A stretch of DNA of 64,000 nt from Mycobacterium vicinigordonae (GTDB lineage Bacteria > Actinomycetota > Actinomycetes > Mycobacteriales > Mycobacteriaceae): assembly GCF_013466425.1 (NCBI RefSeq), contig NZ_CP059165.1, forward strand, positions 3,348,001 through 3,412,000, in the 5' to 3' direction. The position numbers and the translations under genes are program-made. Positions within the stretch are counted from its first letter, which is position 1, and each line of letters starts with the position of its first letter. Positions 26,963 to 36,503 of this stretch are shown piece by piece. The notes under the pieces were generated by a model that was given only the letters and a program-made list of their open reading frames with translations, did no database searches and was not told the DNA's origin.

Positions 26963-28600
26963 TCAGGTCCGAGTCGCGATGACCCGGAGTCGTCCACCCT
27001 CCAGCAACAGCCGCCGATCGAGGTCCAGTTCGTGCAGGAACCGCTCGTCGTGGCTGACGATCACGAGTGCGCCTTGGTAGGCGGTCAGCGCACTCTGTAG
27101 TTGCGCGACGCTCGGTAAGTCCAGGTTGTTGGTGGGTTCGTCGAGCAACAGCAGCTGCGGAGGTGGTTCGGCACTGAGCAGACAGGCCAGGGTCGCCCGC
27201 AACAGCTCGCCGCCGGAGAGCGTGCCGACAGTCTGGTGTGCCCCCGGACCGGGGAAGAGAAAGCGCGCCAGCCGCGTCATGCGGTCGGCTTGGGACATTG
27301 CGGGTGCGTACGCGGCGAGGTTCTCGGCGACGGTCTGCTCCATGCTCAGGACATCCTGCCGCTGCGGCAGGTAGCCGACCGGACCGAACACCGCACGAGA
27401 GCCCTGCACGGCAACCTGGCCGCTGATCGCCCGCAGCAAGGTGGATTTGCCGGCGCCGTTGGGGCCGGTCAGCGCGATCCGCTCGGGACCGCGAATCACC
27501 AGGTCGACGCCCGGCTCGGCAAATAAGGGTGTCCCGTCAAGCAAAATCTGGATACCTGAGCCGGCAAAGACTGTGCGGCCGGCCGGCACCTGGGTATCGG
27601 GCAAATCGACGACGAGGACCGGTTCAGCCCGCAGCTCACGTTCAACCTCGTCGACTCGCGCGGAGGCGGCTTCGATGCGGGCCGTGTGCGTCTGGTATGC
27701 CCGGCCCGCAGATTCTTGGGCGCTGCTCTGTCGTTTGTCGAGTAGCGCCTTGGGCAGGCCAAGGTCTCGGCGATTTCGCACCGCGTTTCGGTTCCGTCGA
27801 GCGGCACGTTCGCGAGCGCTCTGCCTGGCCCGTTTCTGCCGTTCCAAGTCGAGTTCGGCATTGCGCAGTCCCTGCCGAGCGACCTCCCGATCCCGCTCTA
27901 CCACCCTCTCGTAGAATGTGAAATCGCCGCCGTACAAACGGATCTCGTCGACCCGCAACTCTGCGATTCGATCCATGCGGTCCAGTAGCGAGCGGTCGTG
28001 GCTGGCCAGCACCAGGCAACCGGTGTAACCGTCGAGCACCCGGTAGAGGCGCTGCCGCTGGTCCACGTCGAGGTTGTTGGTGGGCTCATCGAGCACCAGC
28101 ACATCGGGTCGGCGCAGAAGCTGTGCCGCCAAACCCAGTGCAACGATCTCGCCGCCGGAAATGGTCCGTAACGGACGATCCAGTGCGAGATGGCCGAGGC
28201 CGACACGTTCCAATTCGACGCCAACCCGCTCGCCGACATTCCAGTCGTCACCGATCGCAGTGAACACCTCGTCGCGGACGTCTCCGGCATCCAGCGCGTC
28301 CAGTGCCGCCAAAACCGGTGCAACGCCCAGCACTTCGGCCACGGATAGATTCGAGGAAGGCTCCGCGGCGAACGGCAGGCGCTGCGGTAGATAACCGAGC
28401 ACTCCATGCACCGACACGACTCCTTGATCGGGTAGCAGGCGCCCGGCGATCAGTTCCAGCAGCGTGGTCTTGCCCGCACCGTTGGGTGCGACAAGGCCGG
28501 TGCGGCCGGTGTCGAAAGTGAACGACATGTGCTCAAGCACTCGGGTGCCGTCGGGCCAGGAGAACGACAGGTTGGAACAGACGACGCGGGCGTCAGACAT
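26963..28600 (-). CDS. ABC-F family ATPase
   Basis: A 545-residue soluble protein with two ABC domains and no membrane segments. Domain 1 has APNGAGKTTLLEL, TISGGEIVALGLA and VLVLDEPTNNLD. Domain 2 has TGPNGAGKSTLLRA, TLSGGELLRATLA and LLLLDEPTNNLD. A basic linker of about 230-320 residues, rich in Arg and Glu, joins them. ABC-F proteins act on the ribosomal E site and include antibiotic-protection factors; which group this belongs to cannot be decided from sequence alone. ATG 28598-28600 has GAAGGG 7 bases upstream. Confidence 0.9.
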   Translation of the reverse strand: MSDARVVCSNLSFSWPDGTRVLEHMSFTFDTGRTGLVAPNGAGKTTLLELIAGRLLPDQGVVSVHGVLGYLPQRLPFAAEPSSNLSVAEVLGVAPVLAALDALDAGDVRDEVFTAIGDDWNVGERVGVELERVGLGHLALDRPLRTISGGEIVALGLAAQLLRRPDVLVLDEPTNNLDVDQRQRLYRVLDGYTGCLVLASHDRSLLDRMDRIAELRVDEIRLYGGDFTFYERVVERDREVARQGLRNAELDLERQKRARQSARERAARRNRNAVRNRRDLGLPKALLDKRQSSAQESAGRAYQTHTARIEAASARVDEVERELRAEPVLVVDLPDTQVPAGRTVFAGSGIQILLDGTPLFAEPGVDLVIRGPERIALTGPNGAGKSTLLRAISGQVAVQGSRAVFGPVGYLPQRQDVLSMEQTVAENLAAYAPAMSQADRMTRLARFLFPGPGAHQTVGTLSGGELLRATLACLLSAEPPPQLLLLDEPTNNLDLPSVAQLQSALTAYQGALVIVSHDERFLHELDLDRRLLLEGGRLRVIATRT

Positions 28601-28652
28601 GGGCGAGCCCTTCGAGGACGAAGTGATGCGAGAAACCGGTGCGAGCCGAAGC

Positions 28653-28682
28653 TCACGCTGAGATGCCGCTGCTCCTGTCCAT
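28653..28682 (-). CDS. Possible 9-residue leader peptide of the ABC-F gene
   Basis: On the minus strand an ATG at 28680-28682, 8 bases after AGGA, opens a frame MDRSSGISA that stops 52 bp before the ABC-F start. Antibiotic-responsive ABC-F genes in other bacteria often have such leaders. No convincing alternative hairpin was found, so this is tentative. Confidence 0.25.
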   Translation of the reverse strand: MDRSSGISA

Positions 28683-28806
28683 GGCTGTATTCCTAACAGC
28701 CCCGCTGAGTACCCGCAAACGATTTTTGGCGCCGTCGCCGGCGATCGCATCGGAAAATCGTCATTCCGGTGCGATGAGCACGGTGGTGGCTGTAATCATT
28801 CACGTT

Positions 28807-30084
28807 ATGGCGCAATCGTCTCTTCTCACCACCGACAACGGCTTACCTTCTGGCGTTCAAGGTGCATGCGATCCGCATTTCCTGAACGTCATCCGCGCGT
28901 TCGCCGGGCTGTATCCGGGACGCAAGTTCGGCGGCGGGGCGCTGTCCGTTTACGTCGAGGGCCGTCAAGTGGTCGACGTGTGGACGGGATATGCCGACCG
29001 CAAGGGCGAGGTGCCGTGGACCGCCGACACCGGGGCCATGGTGTTCTCGGCCACAAAAGGCTTGGCGGCCACTATCATTCACCTTCTCGTCGACCGCGGC
29101 CTGCTGTCCTACGACGCACCGGTCGCCGACTACTGGCCGGAGTTCGGCGTGAACGGCAAGTCCGAGATCACGGTCAGCGATATGTTGCGGCACCGCGCCG
29201 GCCTGTCGCATCTCAAAGGTGTCGACAAGGACACCATCATGGATCACCTGCTGATGGAGAAGCGACTCGCCGCGGCGACGGCGGGCCGCGCCCACGGCAA
29301 AATGGCCTACCACGCGATCACCTACGGGTGGTTGCTGTCGGGCCTCGCCCGCGCGGTGACCGGCAAAGGGATGCGCGAGCTGTTCCGCGAAGAGCTGGCC
29401 AGACCGCTAAACACCGACGGTCTCCATCTCGGCCGCCCGCCGGGCGGCTGTCCGACGACGGCGGCGCAGACCTTACTGCCACAAGCCAAGATTCCGACAC
29501 CGCTGCTGGACTTCATCGCTCCGAAGGTGGCTGGGCTGTCGTTTTCCGGGCTGCTCGGCTCGATCTACTTCCCCGGCATCATGTCGATGCTGCAGGACGA
29601 CATGCCGTTCCTGGACGGCGAACTGCCGGCAGTCAACGGCGTGGTGACGGCCCGCGCGCTGGCCAAGACCTACGCGGTGCTGGCCAACGACGGCGTCATC
29701 GACGACACCCGGCTGCTGTCCTCGGAGGCGGTAGCCGGAATGAAGGGAAAGTCCGAGTTCTGGCCGGATCTGAACCTGGGTCTTCCTTTCACCTATCACC
29801 AGGGCTACCAATCTTCGCCCGTACCGGGCTTTTTGGAGGGTTACGGTCACATCGGACTGGGCGGCACGGTCGGGTGGGCGGACCCGGAGACTGGCAGTGC
29901 GTTCGGTTATGTGCACAACCGCCTATTGACGTTGCTGTTGTTCGACGTCGGATCCTTCGCCGGCCTGGCCCCGTTGCTCACCAGCGCCGTCTCGGCTGCG
30001 CGCAGGGACGGCCCCGTGCAGGTGCCGCATTTCGGTTCGGCCTACCACGACCCGGATCACCACGAGCCCGCGGCCGGCGAATAG
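28807..30084 (+). CDS. lipD: Serine beta-lactamase-like esterase LipD
   Basis: A protein of about 425 residues of the class C beta-lactamase/esterase fold. The nucleophile motif SxxK is FSATKGLAA near residue 82, the Tyr motif is YHAITYGW, and the later G-G/HxG position is represented by GHIGLGGTVG. Relatives hydrolyse short-chain esters; M. tuberculosis LipD is Rv1923. ATG 28807 starts MAQSSLLTTDN; ATG 28774 is an in-frame alternative. A hairpin at 30098-30121 closes the unit. Confidence 0.88.
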   Translation: MAQSSLLTTDNGLPSGVQGACDPHFLNVIRAFAGLYPGRKFGGGALSVYVEGRQVVDVWTGYADRKGEVPWTADTGAMVFSATKGLAATIIHLLVDRGLLSYDAPVADYWPEFGVNGKSEITVSDMLRHRAGLSHLKGVDKDTIMDHLLMEKRLAAATAGRAHGKMAYHAITYGWLLSGLARAVTGKGMRELFREELARPLNTDGLHLGRPPGGCPTTAAQTLLPQAKIPTPLLDFIAPKVAGLSFSGLLGSIYFPGIMSMLQDDMPFLDGELPAVNGVVTARALAKTYAVLANDGVIDDTRLLSSEAVAGMKGKSEFWPDLNLGLPFTYHQGYQSSPVPGFLEGYGHIGLGGTVGWADPETGSAFGYVHNRLLTLLLFDVGSFAGLAPLLTSAVSAARRDGPVQVPHFGSAYHDPDHHEPAAGE

Positions 30085-30097
30085 TCGTCGTTTTAGC

Positions 30098-30121
30098 CCC
30101 CGACCCTTGACGGTGTCGGGG
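30098..30121. terminator. Hairpin after lipD
   Basis: CCCCGAC (30098-30104) pairs perfectly with GTCGGGG (30115-30121) around a 10-base loop, 14 bp after the lipD stop and before the fadD31 promoter region. Confidence 0.65.
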
Positions 30122-30173
30122 ACCACACCGTTGCTTATCCGGTTCGGCAGGCACCGGTTTATAGACTGCGCGT

Positions 30174-32000
30174 ATGAATGGCGGTGCCGGGTCGAGACCT
30201 GCGGTGCGCGACGGCCTGCTGCAAATCGAGGATTGCCTCGGCGTCGACGGAAACATCGTATTGCCGCCGGATACCACCTTGATCTCGTTGATCGACCGCA
30301 ACATCAGATGCGTAGGCGACACAGTCGCCTATCGTTTCCTGGACCACAGTGGGGCGGGGGAGGGCCGCGCCAAGGAAGTTACGTGGGCCCAGTTCGGAGT
30401 CCGGCTGCGTGCCGTCGGCGCACGTGTTCAGCAACTCGCTGGCCCGGGGGAGCGGGTTGCGGTCCTGGCACCGCAGAGCATCGACTGGGTGGTCGGCTAC
30501 TACGCGGCGATCAAGGCGGGCACGATTGCGGTGCCACTGTTCGCCCCTGAACTGCCTGGACATGCCGAGCGCCTCGAAACGGCGCTGCGCGATTCGCAAC
30601 CAGCGGTGGTCCTGACCACGACCGCGGCCAAACGCGCCATCGAAGACTTTCTGGGCACACTTCCGCGGCTGAACCAGCCGCACGTCCTGGTCATCGACGA
30701 GATTCCCGACGCGGCCGCCGACCGGTTCTCCGCTACCCACCTGGACATGGACGCAGTCTCGTATCTGCAGTACACCTCGGGTGCCACGCGACCGCCGATC
30801 GGCGTGGAGATCACCCACCGCGCAGTCGCCACCAACCTGGTCCAGATGATCCTGTCGATCGACCTGTTGAACCGGAACACCCACGGAGTCAGCTGGTTGC
30901 CGCTGTATCACGACATGGGGTTGTCGATGATCGGCTTCCCGACGGTGTACGGCGGTCATACCACATTGATGTCGCCGACGGCATTCGTGCGCCGACCGCT
31001 GCGCTGGATACAAGCCCTGTCGGAGGGTTCGCGGACCGGGCGAGTGGTCACCGCCGCGCCGAACTTCGCCTACGAGTGGGCGGCCCAGCGCGGCCTGCCG
31101 GCATCCGGCGACGACGTCGACCTCGGCAATGTCATCCTGATCATCGGTTCCGAGCCGGTCAGCATCGATGCGGTGACGTCATTCAATAATGCGTTCGCGC
31201 CCTTCGGATTACCGCGTACCGCGTTCAAGCCGTCCTATGGCATCGCCGAGGCGACCCTGATGATCGCCACCATCGACCACGCCGCCGAGACATCGGTCAT
31301 CCACTTGGACCGCGAGCGGCTGGGTGCTGGATACGCAGTGCGGGTGAGCGCTGAGGACCCCACCGCCGTAGTGCAGGTGTCGTGCGGCCAGGTGGCTCGC
31401 AGCCTGTGGGCCGTGGTGGTGGACCCTGACACCGGAACCGAGCTGCCGGACGGCCGGGTCGGTGAAGTGTGGTTGCAGGGCAACAACGTTGGGCGCGGAT
31501 ATTGGGGGCGGCCCGAGGAAACGAAGCTGACGTTTGGCGCCAAGTTGGGGGTAACGCGCGATGCCGGCAGTCACGCGGTCGGCGCCGACCTCGACGGCGA
31601 CTGGCTGCGTACCGGCGACCTGGCCGTGTACCTCGACGGCGAGCTGTACATCACCGGCCGGATCGCCGACCTGGTGACCATCGACGGACGAAACCACTAT
31701 CCGCAAGACATAGAGGCTACCGTCGCCGAGGCCTCGCCGATGGTGCGCCGCGGATATGTCACCGCTTTCGCGTCGCCGGACGGTTTGGTGGTGATCGCTG
31801 AGCGCGCCACCGGCACCAGTCGCAGCGACCCAGAGCCGGCCAAGAACGCCATCCGTGCGGCAGTGCTTGCCAGACACAGGGTTTCGGTTGCCGACGTGCG
31901 TTTCTTGCCGGCCGGCGCCATCCCACGCACCACCAGCGGCAAGCTCGCTCGGGTCGCCTGCCGCGCCACATACCTGGACGGCACCCTGGGTGTGCACTGA
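30174..32000 (+). CDS. fadD31: Fatty acyl-AMP ligase FadD31
   Basis: A 608-residue adenylating enzyme. The AMP-binding motif is YTSGATRPPIGVEITH at about 198, followed by WLPLYHDMGLSMIGF, typical of FAAL/FACL enzymes of lipid synthesis. Later motifs are KPSYGIAEATL, DWLRTGDLAVYLDGELYITGRIADLV and the C-terminal TTSGKLAR lysine. FAALs transfer acyl-AMP to polyketide or peptide synthases, but none is nearby. It corresponds to Rv1925. The stop lies inside the start of the DUF2071 gene, so the two are probably co-expressed. Confidence 0.92.
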   Translation: MNGGAGSRPAVRDGLLQIEDCLGVDGNIVLPPDTTLISLIDRNIRCVGDTVAYRFLDHSGAGEGRAKEVTWAQFGVRLRAVGARVQQLAGPGERVAVLAPQSIDWVVGYYAAIKAGTIAVPLFAPELPGHAERLETALRDSQPAVVLTTTAAKRAIEDFLGTLPRLNQPHVLVIDEIPDAAADRFSATHLDMDAVSYLQYTSGATRPPIGVEITHRAVATNLVQMILSIDLLNRNTHGVSWLPLYHDMGLSMIGFPTVYGGHTTLMSPTAFVRRPLRWIQALSEGSRTGRVVTAAPNFAYEWAAQRGLPASGDDVDLGNVILIIGSEPVSIDAVTSFNNAFAPFGLPRTAFKPSYGIAEATLMIATIDHAAETSVIHLDRERLGAGYAVRVSAEDPTAVVQVSCGQVARSLWAVVVDPDTGTELPDGRVGEVWLQGNNVGRGYWGRPEETKLTFGAKLGVTRDAGSHAVGADLDGDWLRTGDLAVYLDGELYITGRIADLVTIDGRNHYPQDIEATVAEASPMVRRGYVTAFASPDGLVVIAERATGTSRSDPEPAKNAIRAAVLARHRVSVADVRFLPAGAIPRTTSGKLARVACRATYLDGTLGVH

Positions 32001-32766
32001 TAATCACAATCCCGCCGCAGCAGATCCCGGCGACGCTGCGGAGTTATCGGGCTATCCCGTTACACCGCCGGCGCTCCCGCGCCCGGTCACCTTCGATCAG
32101 CACTGGGCCGACCTGACCTTCGTGCACTGGCCGGTGCACCCGGAGAGCATCGCTCATATGTACCCGTCGGGCACCCGCCCCGACGTGTTCGCCGACGGGA
32201 TGACCTATGTCGGTCTGATCCCGTTCGCGATGTCCTACACCAAAGTCGGCTCCGCAGTGCCGCTTCCGTATTTCGGGCGGTTCCTGGAGACGAACGTGCG
32301 ACTGTACTCGGTCGACGCCGCCGGGCACCACGGCGTACTGTTCCGGTCGCTGGAAACCGCTCGGCTAGCGGTGGTACCCGTTACCAGGATCGGCCTCGGC
32401 GTCCCGTACACCTGGGCGAAAATGCGAATGTCCAAGTCCAGCAACGAGATTACATATCACAGCATTCGCCGCTGGCCTCGGCGCGGGCTGCGCACTCTGA
32501 TGACGGTCACCGTCGGCGACGTGGTCACGCCTACCCCCTTGGAGGTGTGGCTGACCGCGCGCTGGGGCGCACATACCCGCAAGGCGGGCCAAACCTGGTG
32601 GATTCCCAACGAACATGTGCAATGGCCGCTGCAGGTGGCGGAGGTCCACGAACTGCACGACGAACTGGTGGAGGCGGCCGGCGTGCACCGCTGCGGTAAC
32701 CGGCTGCGCGCACTCTATTCGCCTGGCGTACGAACCTACTTCGGCAGACCCTGCCTTATTCACTAA
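31990..32766 (+). CDS. DUF2071-family protein
   Basis: A protein of about 258 residues related to YqjF/DUF2071 proteins, with FDQHWADLTFVHWPVHPESIAHMYP and GLIPFAMSYTKVG as the family core and VRLYSVDAAGHHGVLFRSLE in the middle. It corresponds to Rv1927. GTG 31990 overlaps the fadD31 end by 11 bases and gives a family-like length; the exact start is uncertain. H37Rv has mpt63 between fadD31 and this gene, but here they touch. Confidence 0.75.
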   Translation: MCTDNHNPAAADPGDAAELSGYPVTPPALPRPVTFDQHWADLTFVHWPVHPESIAHMYPSGTRPDVFADGMTYVGLIPFAMSYTKVGSAVPLPYFGRFLETNVRLYSVDAAGHHGVLFRSLETARLAVVPVTRIGLGVPYTWAKMRMSKSSNEITYHSIRRWPRRGLRTLMTVTVGDVVTPTPLEVWLTARWGAHTRKAGQTWWIPNEHVQWPLQVAEVHELHDELVEAAGVHRCGNRLRALYSPGVRTYFGRPCLIH

Positions 32767-32782
32767 TGTCGCGCGGTCGAAC

Positions 32783-33550
32783 TCACGGCAGGCAGTAACC
32801 ACCGTCGATCACCAAGTCGGAGCCGGTCATGTAACTGGATGCCGCGCTGGCCAGATACAAATAGAGGCCGGTGAGTTCTTCGGACCGGCCGATGCGTCCC
32901 AGCGGGATTTTGGGCTCCCACAGCCGGTGATACTGTGCGAGCGGTTCGACTAGCTCGGTCATAATGTAGCCCGGGCTGATGCTGTTGACCCGGATGCCGT
33001 GCGGCGCGAACTCCACCGCCATGGCCTTGGTCAGGTGAATCACGGCCGCCTTGGACGTGCAGTAGTGGCCCACCTGCTGCGGAATGTTGACTATGCGACC
33101 CGACATCGATGCGGTGGTGATGATCGACCCACCCCGCCCCTGCCCGACCATCGCCTTGGCCGCTGCCTGCGCGGTGAGGAAGACGCCGATGACATTGGTG
33201 TTCTGGACGCGCTCGAACTCCTCGAGCGGCATATCCAGCAGCGGGGTGACCGAGACGATGCCGGCGTTGCAGACCGCGATATCGATGCCGCCCAACTGCT
33301 CGGTCGCCCGGGCGACCATAGCGGTCACCTGGTCCTGCCGGGTGACGTCGCAGGCAATCGGGACGGCCCTGCCACCTGCCGCGGCAATCTCCTCAGCCAA
33401 CACCTCCAAAGTATCCAAGTTCCTTGCGGCAATGGCTAATTCGGCTCCGGCTTCGACATAAGCCAGGGCAACACTCCTACCGATACCGCTGGACGCCCCA
33501 GTCACTAGGGCCCGCTTGCCGCGCAGGTCGAACAGCTCCATGACGCTCAT
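32783..33550 (-). CDS. Short-chain dehydrogenase/reductase
   Basis: A 255-residue classical SDR. The cofactor motif is TGASSGIG, NAG occurs in VCNAGIV, the catalytic serine is in TTASMSG, and YCTSK carries Tyr and Lys. The C-terminus DLVIDGGYCLP is standard. ATG 33548-33550 is used; ATG 33541 is also possible. It corresponds to Rv1928c. The substrate is unknown. Confidence 0.92.
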   Translation of the reverse strand: MSVMELFDLRGKRALVTGASSGIGRSVALAYVEAGAELAIAARNLDTLEVLAEEIAAAGGRAVPIACDVTRQDQVTAMVARATEQLGGIDIAVCNAGIVSVTPLLDMPLEEFERVQNTNVIGVFLTAQAAAKAMVGQGRGGSIITTASMSGRIVNIPQQVGHYCTSKAAVIHLTKAMAVEFAPHGIRVNSISPGYIMTELVEPLAQYHRLWEPKIPLGRIGRSEELTGLYLYLASAASSYMTGSDLVIDGGYCLP

Positions 33551-33570
33551 AGGTTCTAGTGTGTCCGTTT

Positions 33571-34071
33571 ATGGGCAAGTTCTCCAAAGCTGAGATCGAA
33601 GAAGCCGTTAAGCACTACACCACCGTTGTCGAGGGGTGCTCCGCCTCCGGCGACTGGCGCCCGTTCGCTGACCTGTTCACCGAAGACGTCGTCTACACCG
33701 AACACCACTATGGTGTTTTCCACGGCCGCGAGGCGGTGCGGGAGTGGATCGTCGATGTCATGGCACCGTTTCCACACATGCGGTTTCCTTCGGACTGGAC
33801 GGCCTACGACGAGGACAACGACGCTGTCGTCGTCATGATCAGGAACTTGCTCGACCATCCCACCGATCCGGACGGCGAGCCATTCTGGTTCCCGAACTGG
33901 ACCCGGCTGGTCTACGCCGGCGACGGCCTGTTCTCGTCCGAGGAAGACATTTACAACCCGAATCGCGACGCGCCGCGAGTGGTGGGTGCCTGGCTGCGCG
34001 CGGGCGGCAAGCTCGCCACGGATACCGTCCCGCAGCCCCGTGGCGATCACCAGCGCGACACTGCGCCGTGA
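33571..34071 (+). CDS. NTF2/SnoaL-like protein
   Basis: A 166-residue protein of the nuclear-transport-factor-2 fold, with VEGCSASGDWRPFADLFTEDVVYTEHHYGVFHGREAVREWI as the first helix-strand unit. Such proteins are hydratases, isomerases or ligand binders. ATG 33571 (MGKFSK) is chosen over GTG 33559. It is divergent from the SDR by 20 bp. Confidence 0.78.
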   Translation: MGKFSKAEIEEAVKHYTTVVEGCSASGDWRPFADLFTEDVVYTEHHYGVFHGREAVREWIVDVMAPFPHMRFPSDWTAYDEDNDAVVVMIRNLLDHPTDPDGEPFWFPNWTRLVYAGDGLFSSEEDIYNPNRDAPRVVGAWLRAGGKLATDTVPQPRGDHQRDTAP

Positions 34072-34132
34072 TGCCGAGGGGGATATGTACTTGCTCTTAA
34101 CGCTTTTCGCGCATCGGCTCCACGTTCGGCGA

Positions 34133-34864
34133 CTAGGCCAGTTGGCGCTTGCGTCGGGCCGGGCGGGCCGCCGCCAGGGCCCGCTCCCAGGCCAGTAGCG
34201 TGACGGACTTCAGGGTTGCCGGCGTGACGCTGTCCTTCGACAGCAATGCAGTGGCAGCAGCTTTGGTGGCGGGCGAGGCCTTGGACATGTGCCCAGAGTC
34301 GAACGGCGGCTGCGGGTCGTACTCGATGGCCAACTGGATCGCCTTCGCCCGGCCTTCACCGCCGATCTGACCGGCCAGCCAAATTGCCAGGTCGAGGCCC
34401 GCGGATACCCCGGCGCTGGTAATAACGCTGCCTTCGCGCACAATTCGCTCATCGCCGACGGGCGTGGCGCCGAACATCTTCAGCGCTTGCAGACAGATCC
34501 AGTGCGACGTGGCACGTTTGTCCTGTAGCAGACCGGCCGCGGCCAAAATCACCGATCCCGAGCACACCGACGTCGTCCAGCTGGCGGTCCGGTGCGCCTG
34601 ACGCAGCCAGTCGAGCAGCTTCTCGTCGCGGGCGTGGACCGGCGTGGCCGGCCCCCCGGGCACCAGAATCACGTCGGGAGCGGGTGTTTCGGCCAACGAA
34701 TGTGTCGCGCCGAGCACCAGCACACCGGAGTCCGCGGTGATCGGCCCGGATTCGTGCCAGACGAACCGCACATCGGCGTCCGGCAGCTGCCGCAGGACTT
34801 CGTAGGGGCCAATCATGTCCAGGGCGGTGAAGCCCGGGTAGGCCACAAACGCGATTTGCGTCAT
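34133..34864 (-). CDS. DJ-1/PfpI-family protein
   Basis: A 243-residue glutamine-amidotransferase-like protein. The nucleophile-elbow cysteine is in TTSVCSGSVILAAAGLL, and VPGGPATP and GVSAGLDLAIWLAGQIGG are further family marks, as in isonitrile hydratases. It corresponds to Rv1930c. It ends the unit started by the AraC/DJ-1 fusion gene, 20 bp downstream, and the two share sequence, suggesting gene duplication. Confidence 0.85.
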   Translation of the reverse strand: MTQIAFVAYPGFTALDMIGPYEVLRQLPDADVRFVWHESGPITADSGVLVLGATHSLAETPAPDVILVPGGPATPVHARDEKLLDWLRQAHRTASWTTSVCSGSVILAAAGLLQDKRATSHWICLQALKMFGATPVGDERIVREGSVITSAGVSAGLDLAIWLAGQIGGEGRAKAIQLAIEYDPQPPFDSGHMSKASPATKAAATALLSKDSVTPATLKSVTLLAWERALAAARPARRKRQLA

Positions 34865-34884
34865 CACTATCCTCTCTAGCCTGT

Positions 34885-35835
34885 CTAGGCGAAGACGTTG
34901 CGGTACTGGTCCGGCGGGATGCCGACCCGACGAATGAAGTTGCGCCGCATGGTTTCCGCAGTGCCGAAGCCGCAGCGCGACGCGATGGCGACGACGGTGT
35001 CGTCAGTCTCTTCCAGCTGACGGCGCGCGGCCTCGGTGCGGATCCGTTCCACGTACTGGCCGGGCGCCTCGCCCACCTCCTCGGTGAATACCCGGGTGAA
35101 ATGCCGCGGGCTCATCGCCGCGCGTCGCGCCAGATCCTCGATGCTGTGTGCCCCGCCGGGCTCGGACTCGATGGCTTCCTGCACGTGGCGAATCGGGGTT
35201 CGCTTGGCGCGGGGCATCCATACCGGCGCGGCGAACTGCGTTTGACCGCCGGGCCGGCGCAGGTAGAGCACCAGCCAGCGGGCCACCGTCTGGGCCACCT
35301 CGGTGCCGTGGTCGTCCTCGACCAGTGCGAGGGCGAGGTCGATACCGGCGGTGACGCCGGCGGCCGTCCACACTTGTTCGCTGCTGCGGATGAAGATCGG
35401 GTCCGGGTCGACCTCGATGTCCGGGAATTCGCTGGCCAACCGTTCTGCGAAGGCCCAGTGGGTGGTTACGCGAAGGCCCTCGAGCAACCCCGCTTCGGCG
35501 GCCAGAAATGCACCCGTGCAGACGCTGACCACGCGGCGCGCGGAGGGTGCGATCGTCCTGATCCAATTCAAGAACTGCGTGTCGGTTCGCGCCTCGTTCA
35601 CACCGGCGCCGCCGGGCAGGACGACGGTGTCGATCCCGTCACTAGGGTCGGGCAGCGAGGTGGCGACGAAGCCCAGACCTCCCGGGGTGGTGATGGGTTG
35701 CGCATCGCGCGATGCCACCACCACCTCATAATTGCCCTCGGTCAGCAGCGACGCTCCGGTGAAGACTTCGTAGGGGCCCACCAGGTCGAGCCCCTGCACG
35801 CCGGGGAAGCCGGCGATCACTACTTTGCGTGCCAT
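34885..35835 (-). CDS. AraC-family regulator with DJ-1 sensor domain
   Basis: A 316-residue transcription factor. Residues about 3-165 form a DJ-1/PfpI domain with the cysteine elbow SVCTGAFLAAEAGLL. Residues about 215-312 are an AraC double HTH (IEDLARRAAMSPRHFTRVF and VVAIASRCGFGTAETMRRNF). ATG 35833-35835 starts MARKVV; in-frame upstream codons add no homology. It corresponds to Rv1931c, a redox-associated regulator in M. tuberculosis. It is divergent from tpx with 130 bp between them, so it may control tpx. Confidence 0.9.
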   Translation of the reverse strand: MARKVVIAGFPGVQGLDLVGPYEVFTGASLLTEGNYEVVVASRDAQPITTPGGLGFVATSLPDPSDGIDTVVLPGGAGVNEARTDTQFLNWIRTIAPSARRVVSVCTGAFLAAEAGLLEGLRVTTHWAFAERLASEFPDIEVDPDPIFIRSSEQVWTAAGVTAGIDLALALVEDDHGTEVAQTVARWLVLYLRRPGGQTQFAAPVWMPRAKRTPIRHVQEAIESEPGGAHSIEDLARRAAMSPRHFTRVFTEEVGEAPGQYVERIRTEAARRQLEETDDTVVAIASRCGFGTAETMRRNFIRRVGIPPDQYRNVFA

Positions 35836-35965
35836 TTGGACAGTCTCTGCCCGCCGCAACATGTCGTCTACGCCAGGTATCCCACAAATTAGGACAAACG
35901 CAGCTTGGATCCGGTTTAGCGGACCTGGTCGACGACCGCGATTCGGGCGTTGGCAGACTGTGTAC

Positions 35966-36463
35966 ATGGCACAGATAACCTTGCGTGGAAATGCGATCAA
36001 CACAGTCGGCGAGCTTCCCGCGGTCGGGTCCCCAGCCCCCGCCTTCACCTTGACGGGCGGCGATCTGAGCCCGCTCAGCAACGAGCAGTTCACGGGTAAG
36101 CCGGTGTTGCTGAACATCTTTCCGTCCATAGATACCCCCGTATGCGCGTCCAGTGTGCGCAAGTTCAACGAGCGAGCCGGCGCGAGCGGTGCATCGGTGG
36201 TATGCGTCTCCAAGGATCTGCCGTTCGCCCAGATGCGGTTCTGCGGCGCCGAGGGCTTGGAGAATGTGGCGGTAGCATCGGCGTTTCGCGACAGTTTCGG
36301 CGAGGACTATGGCGTCACGCTGGTCGACGGGCCGATGGCCGGATTGCTGGCGCGGGCCGTCGTGGTGATCGGTGCGGACGGCAAGGTCGCCTACACCGAG
36401 CTGGTGCCCGAGATTGCCCAGGAGCCGGATTACGACGCGGCATTGGCCGCGCTGGCCGGATAA
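35966..36463 (+). CDS. tpx: Thiol peroxidase Tpx
   Basis: A 165-residue atypical two-cysteine peroxiredoxin that reduces H2O2 and organic peroxides. The peroxidatic Cys60 is in SIDTPVCASSVR and the resolving Cys93 in AQMRFCGAEG, at the exact family positions. It corresponds to Rv1932. The AraC/DJ-1 gene lies divergently upstream. Confidence 0.97.
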   Translation: MAQITLRGNAINTVGELPAVGSPAPAFTLTGGDLSPLSNEQFTGKPVLLNIFPSIDTPVCASSVRKFNERAGASGASVVCVSKDLPFAQMRFCGAEGLENVAVASAFRDSFGEDYGVTLVDGPMAGLLARAVVVIGADGKVAYTELVPEIAQEPDYDAALAALAG

Positions 36464-36503
36464 ACCTCGGTCCACCGTTCGGGCCCCGTCACAAGTTGGG
36501 CTT

